DNA of 64,000 nucleotides from positions 62,001-126,000 of the forward strand of contig JAUIJL010000007.1 of assembly GCA_030431255.1 (NCBI GenBank), in the 5' to 3' direction. Both the position numbers and the translations under genes were made by a program. This document shows positions 63,859-64,000 of this stretch, in pieces (the stretch's first letter is position 1; every line of letters starts with the position of its first letter). The DNA comes from Thermoanaerobaculia bacterium. GTDB taxonomy: Bacteria > Acidobacteriota > Thermoanaerobaculia > Multivoradales > J023. Below the pieces are notes generated by a model. It was not told the DNA's origin, ran no database searches, and saw nothing but the letters and a program-made list of their open reading frames with translations.

Positions 63859-64000
63859 TCAGAGAATCTCCTCGAGCAGCTCCTTGACCTTGCCCCGACG
63901 ATAGGCCCGGCTGATCACCAATTTGGTGCCGTTGTCCAGCTCTAGGCGGGATTCCGATCCATATCCGGGCTCGATTCGGCGGATACGATCGATGTTGACC
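63859..64000 (-). CDS. LytTR-family response regulator, C-terminal fragment
   Basis: The last 46 residues of a protein that enters from the right edge. VNIDRIRRIEPGYGSES followed by LELDNGTKLVISRAY matches the end of LytTR DNA-binding domains. It lies upstream of the sulfatase-fold gene on the same strand. The receiver half, if any, is outside the window. Confidence 0.75.
   Translation of the reverse strand, partial: VNIDRIRRIEPGYGSESRLELDNGTKLVISRAYRRGKVKELLEEIL

Overview
This is a GC-rich, gene-dense bacterial chromosome segment. It has no rRNA, tRNA, CRISPR array, transposase or phage gene that I can recognise. The best guess for the host is an acidobacterium of the Thermoanaerobaculia type. 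The reasons are the secreted proteins with choice-of-anchor, LamG and DUF1349-like domains, a C-terminal domain of the kind abundant in that group (end of the protein at 14118-16016), short DGFES tails, DUF1800/DUF1501 pairs, a non-adenylylated type I-alpha glutamine synthetase and large sigma-54 activators. This placement is inference from family recall, not from a marker gene.

Layout. 0-10.7 kb: a Tat-exported flavin amine oxidase with an unusual cysteine-rich insert, a Cu/Zn-type permease, a zinc-independent ribosomal protein S14, a Vsr-like nuclease, glutamine synthetase, a VTT membrane protein coupled to a flavoprotein disulfide reductase, and a cNMP-binding patatin. 10.7-16.4 kb: two large secreted proteins, a strong terminator and an inverted pair of REP-like elements. 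16.4-20.9 kb: nucleoside transporter, PBP4-type carboxypeptidase and a SpoIIE phosphatase. 20.9-26.9 kb (minus strand): hybrid histidine kinase followed by phnD-phnC-phnE. 27-30 kb: secreted cyclophilin and a BoxD/PaaZ-type aldehyde dehydrogenase. 29.7-38.9 kb: a 1070-residue sigma-54 activator with a degenerate GGDEF domain, a secreted beta-helix protein, a 1094-residue VWA protein with a 27-glycine run, and a perfect 62-bp palindrome. 38.9-42.4 kb: crotonase operon, then a small accessory patch (orphan VapB-like antitoxin with a truncated PIN toxin, DUF2784 protein, SUKH immunity-type protein). 42.5-50 kb: DUF1800-DUF1501 operon, a RecB-like nuclease/XPD-type helicase fusion, a TPR-SPOR protein. 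50-52.7 kb: a GEMM-I (cyclic di-GMP) riboswitch in front of a secreted HzsA-like haem protein, then a cluster of palindromic repeats. 52.7-64 kb: subtilase-DHFR-HD operon, purple-acid-phosphatase-like enzyme, lytic transglycosylase, pgsA, RND/MMPL exporter, a sulfatase-fold lipoprotein, and the end of a LytTR regulator.

The most interesting material is regulatory and structural: the c-di-GMP riboswitch controlling an exported haem protein, the degenerate GGDEF domain fused to a sigma-54 activator about 17 kb away, the 62-bp palindrome, two families of palindromic intergenic repeats, and a recurring habit of 12-18 bp tandem repeats at gene ends. Taken together the window is rich in envelope, secretion and cyclic-nucleotide signalling functions.
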